DNA of 32,674 bases from Bacilli bacterium (GTDB lineage: Bacteria > Bacillota_I > Bacilli_A > RF39 > UBA660). Shown here in pieces: positions 32,275 through 32,674 of the stretch. The notes below the pieces were generated by a model that searched no databases, was not told the DNA's origin, and worked only from the letters and a program-made list of their open reading frames with translations. How positions within the stretch are numbered: position 1 is the stretch's first letter; each line of letters opens with the position of its first letter. The translations under genes were made by a program, and so were the position numbers. The DNA lies in contig JAFZPS010000011.1 of assembly GCA_017550205.1 (NCBI GenBank), positions 1-32,674 on the forward strand. The letters run 5' to 3'.

Positions 32275-32674
32275 TTATTTATTATTTTTTCTCCAAACCA
32301 TTTTATTAACTACTCCAGTATAAGATTGAATTATTTTAACTACCTTATCTGAAACATTAATATCAACATAATTTGGTACTGGAATTCCATTATCTCCATT
32401 CTTATTCATTTCAACAGCAACTTCTACGGCATTTAATAAATCTTTAGTATTAATTCCTGCTAGAACGAAGTCTCCTTTATCTAAAGCTTCTGGTCTTTCA
32501 GTACTAGTTCTTATACATACTGCTGGGATTGGTTCATTCTTAGATATATAGAATGAACTTTCTTCAGGTAATGTTCCTGAATCACTTACTACACAGAAAG
32601 CATTCTTTTGTAGATTATTATAATCATGGAATCCTAATGGTTCATGTTGAATTACTCTAGGATCTAACTTAAAA
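32275..32674 (-). CDS. UDP-sugar 2-epimerase, FnlC/CapG-like (5' end outside window)
   Basis: The last 133 residues, open to the window edge. Motifs of non-hydrolysing UDP-HexNAc 2-epimerases are clear: GFHDYNNLQKNAFCVVSDSG, then EESSFY, VCIRTSTERPEALDKG and DFVLAGI. The variants FxDYxxLQxNAFCVxSDSGT and ERPEALDxG fit the FnlC/CapG branch (UDP-N-acetyl-L-fucosamine synthesis) better than WecB/MnaA, although the missing half would decide this. Its own terminator separates it from the GT operon. It supports a capsule or teichoic-type polymer containing an amino sugar. Confidence 0.85.
   Translation of the reverse strand, partial: FKLDPRVIQHEPLGFHDYNNLQKNAFCVVSDSGTLPEESSFYISKNEPIPAVCIRTSTERPEALDKGDFVLAGINTKDLLNAVEVAVEMNKNGDNGIPVPNYVDINVSDKVVKIIQSYTGVVNKMVWRKNNK

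Noticed and set aside
1..32674. Mycoplasma-type code (TGA as Trp)
   Set aside because: TGA ends genes exactly at coupled starts (613-615, 13541-13543, 26358-26360) and Trp residues are encoded by TGG. FemX also indicates a cell wall.
29946..32674. Phage- or transposon-borne origin of the glycan locus
   Set aside because: No integrase, transposase, terminal repeats or tRNA-attachment duplication was found. The gtrAB-like genes alone are not evidence of a prophage.

Overview
The window is an AT-rich stretch of a chromosome from a low-GC Bacillota, most likely an uncultured gut lineage of the Bacilli/Erysipelotrichales/RF39 type. This rests on consistent GGAGG ribosome-binding sites, a FemX/MurM-type peptidoglycan enzyme (so a cell wall is present), Bacillota-style XRE and LysR regulators, and heavy use of AT-rich codons. 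TGA is a true stop: at 613-615, 13541-13543 and 26358-26360 it ends a gene right at the start of the next, and Trp is written TGG. So this is the standard code 11, not the Mycoplasma code. No phage, insertion sequence or CRISPR array was seen.

Layout. (1) 1-2176, + strand: a tight three-gene operon of a MiaB-like radical SAM protein (cut by the window edge), a predicted nucleotidyltransferase with an archaeal-like architecture, and an XRE-HTH protein fused to a CYTH (CyaB/triphosphate tunnel) domain. This is the best candidate for an undescribed system. (2) 2242-6687: an orphan unknown gene, an HD-domain (p)ppGpp-hydrolase-like protein, a LysR regulator, a membrane-anchored HExxH protease and a small Zn-binding unknown. 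(3) 6739-7035: tRNA-Gly(UCC) with a consensus promoter, a long 5' leader hairpin and a terminator. (4) 7030-15606, all - strand: an XRE-membrane regulator with a DUF4097 surface protein, an HtrA protease, a Zn-ribbon/TPM membrane pair, and the string thioredoxin-like lipoprotein, S51 peptidase-like protein and gpmI, followed by a small membrane lipocalin-like protein. (5) 15693-18255, - strand: the operon mnmA, fic, xre-TM. (6) 18314-21762: an ASCH protein, an unknown + strand gene, FemX-like ligase and a YegS/BmrU lipid kinase. (7) 21814-32674, - strand: a surface-glycan locus. A FnlC/CapG-like UDP-sugar 2-epimerase (partial) is followed by a seven-gene operon of three GT2 proteins (one with two GT-A domains), a pyruvyl-transferase/FrhB fusion and a GtrB/DUF6056/GtrA module.

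How they work together. Region 7 would activate a sugar, build a repeat or side chain in the cytoplasm, decorate it, and use the polyprenol-linked GtrB/GtrA/DUF6056 branch to modify the polymer outside the cell. FemX and the lipid kinase next door fit the same envelope theme. HtrA, DUF4097, TPM and the lipoproteins are envelope maintenance genes under membrane-anchored XRE regulators. Extended -10 promoters (TGnTATAAT) precede most transcription units, and several convergent gene pairs share one hairpin that holds or abuts both stop codons.
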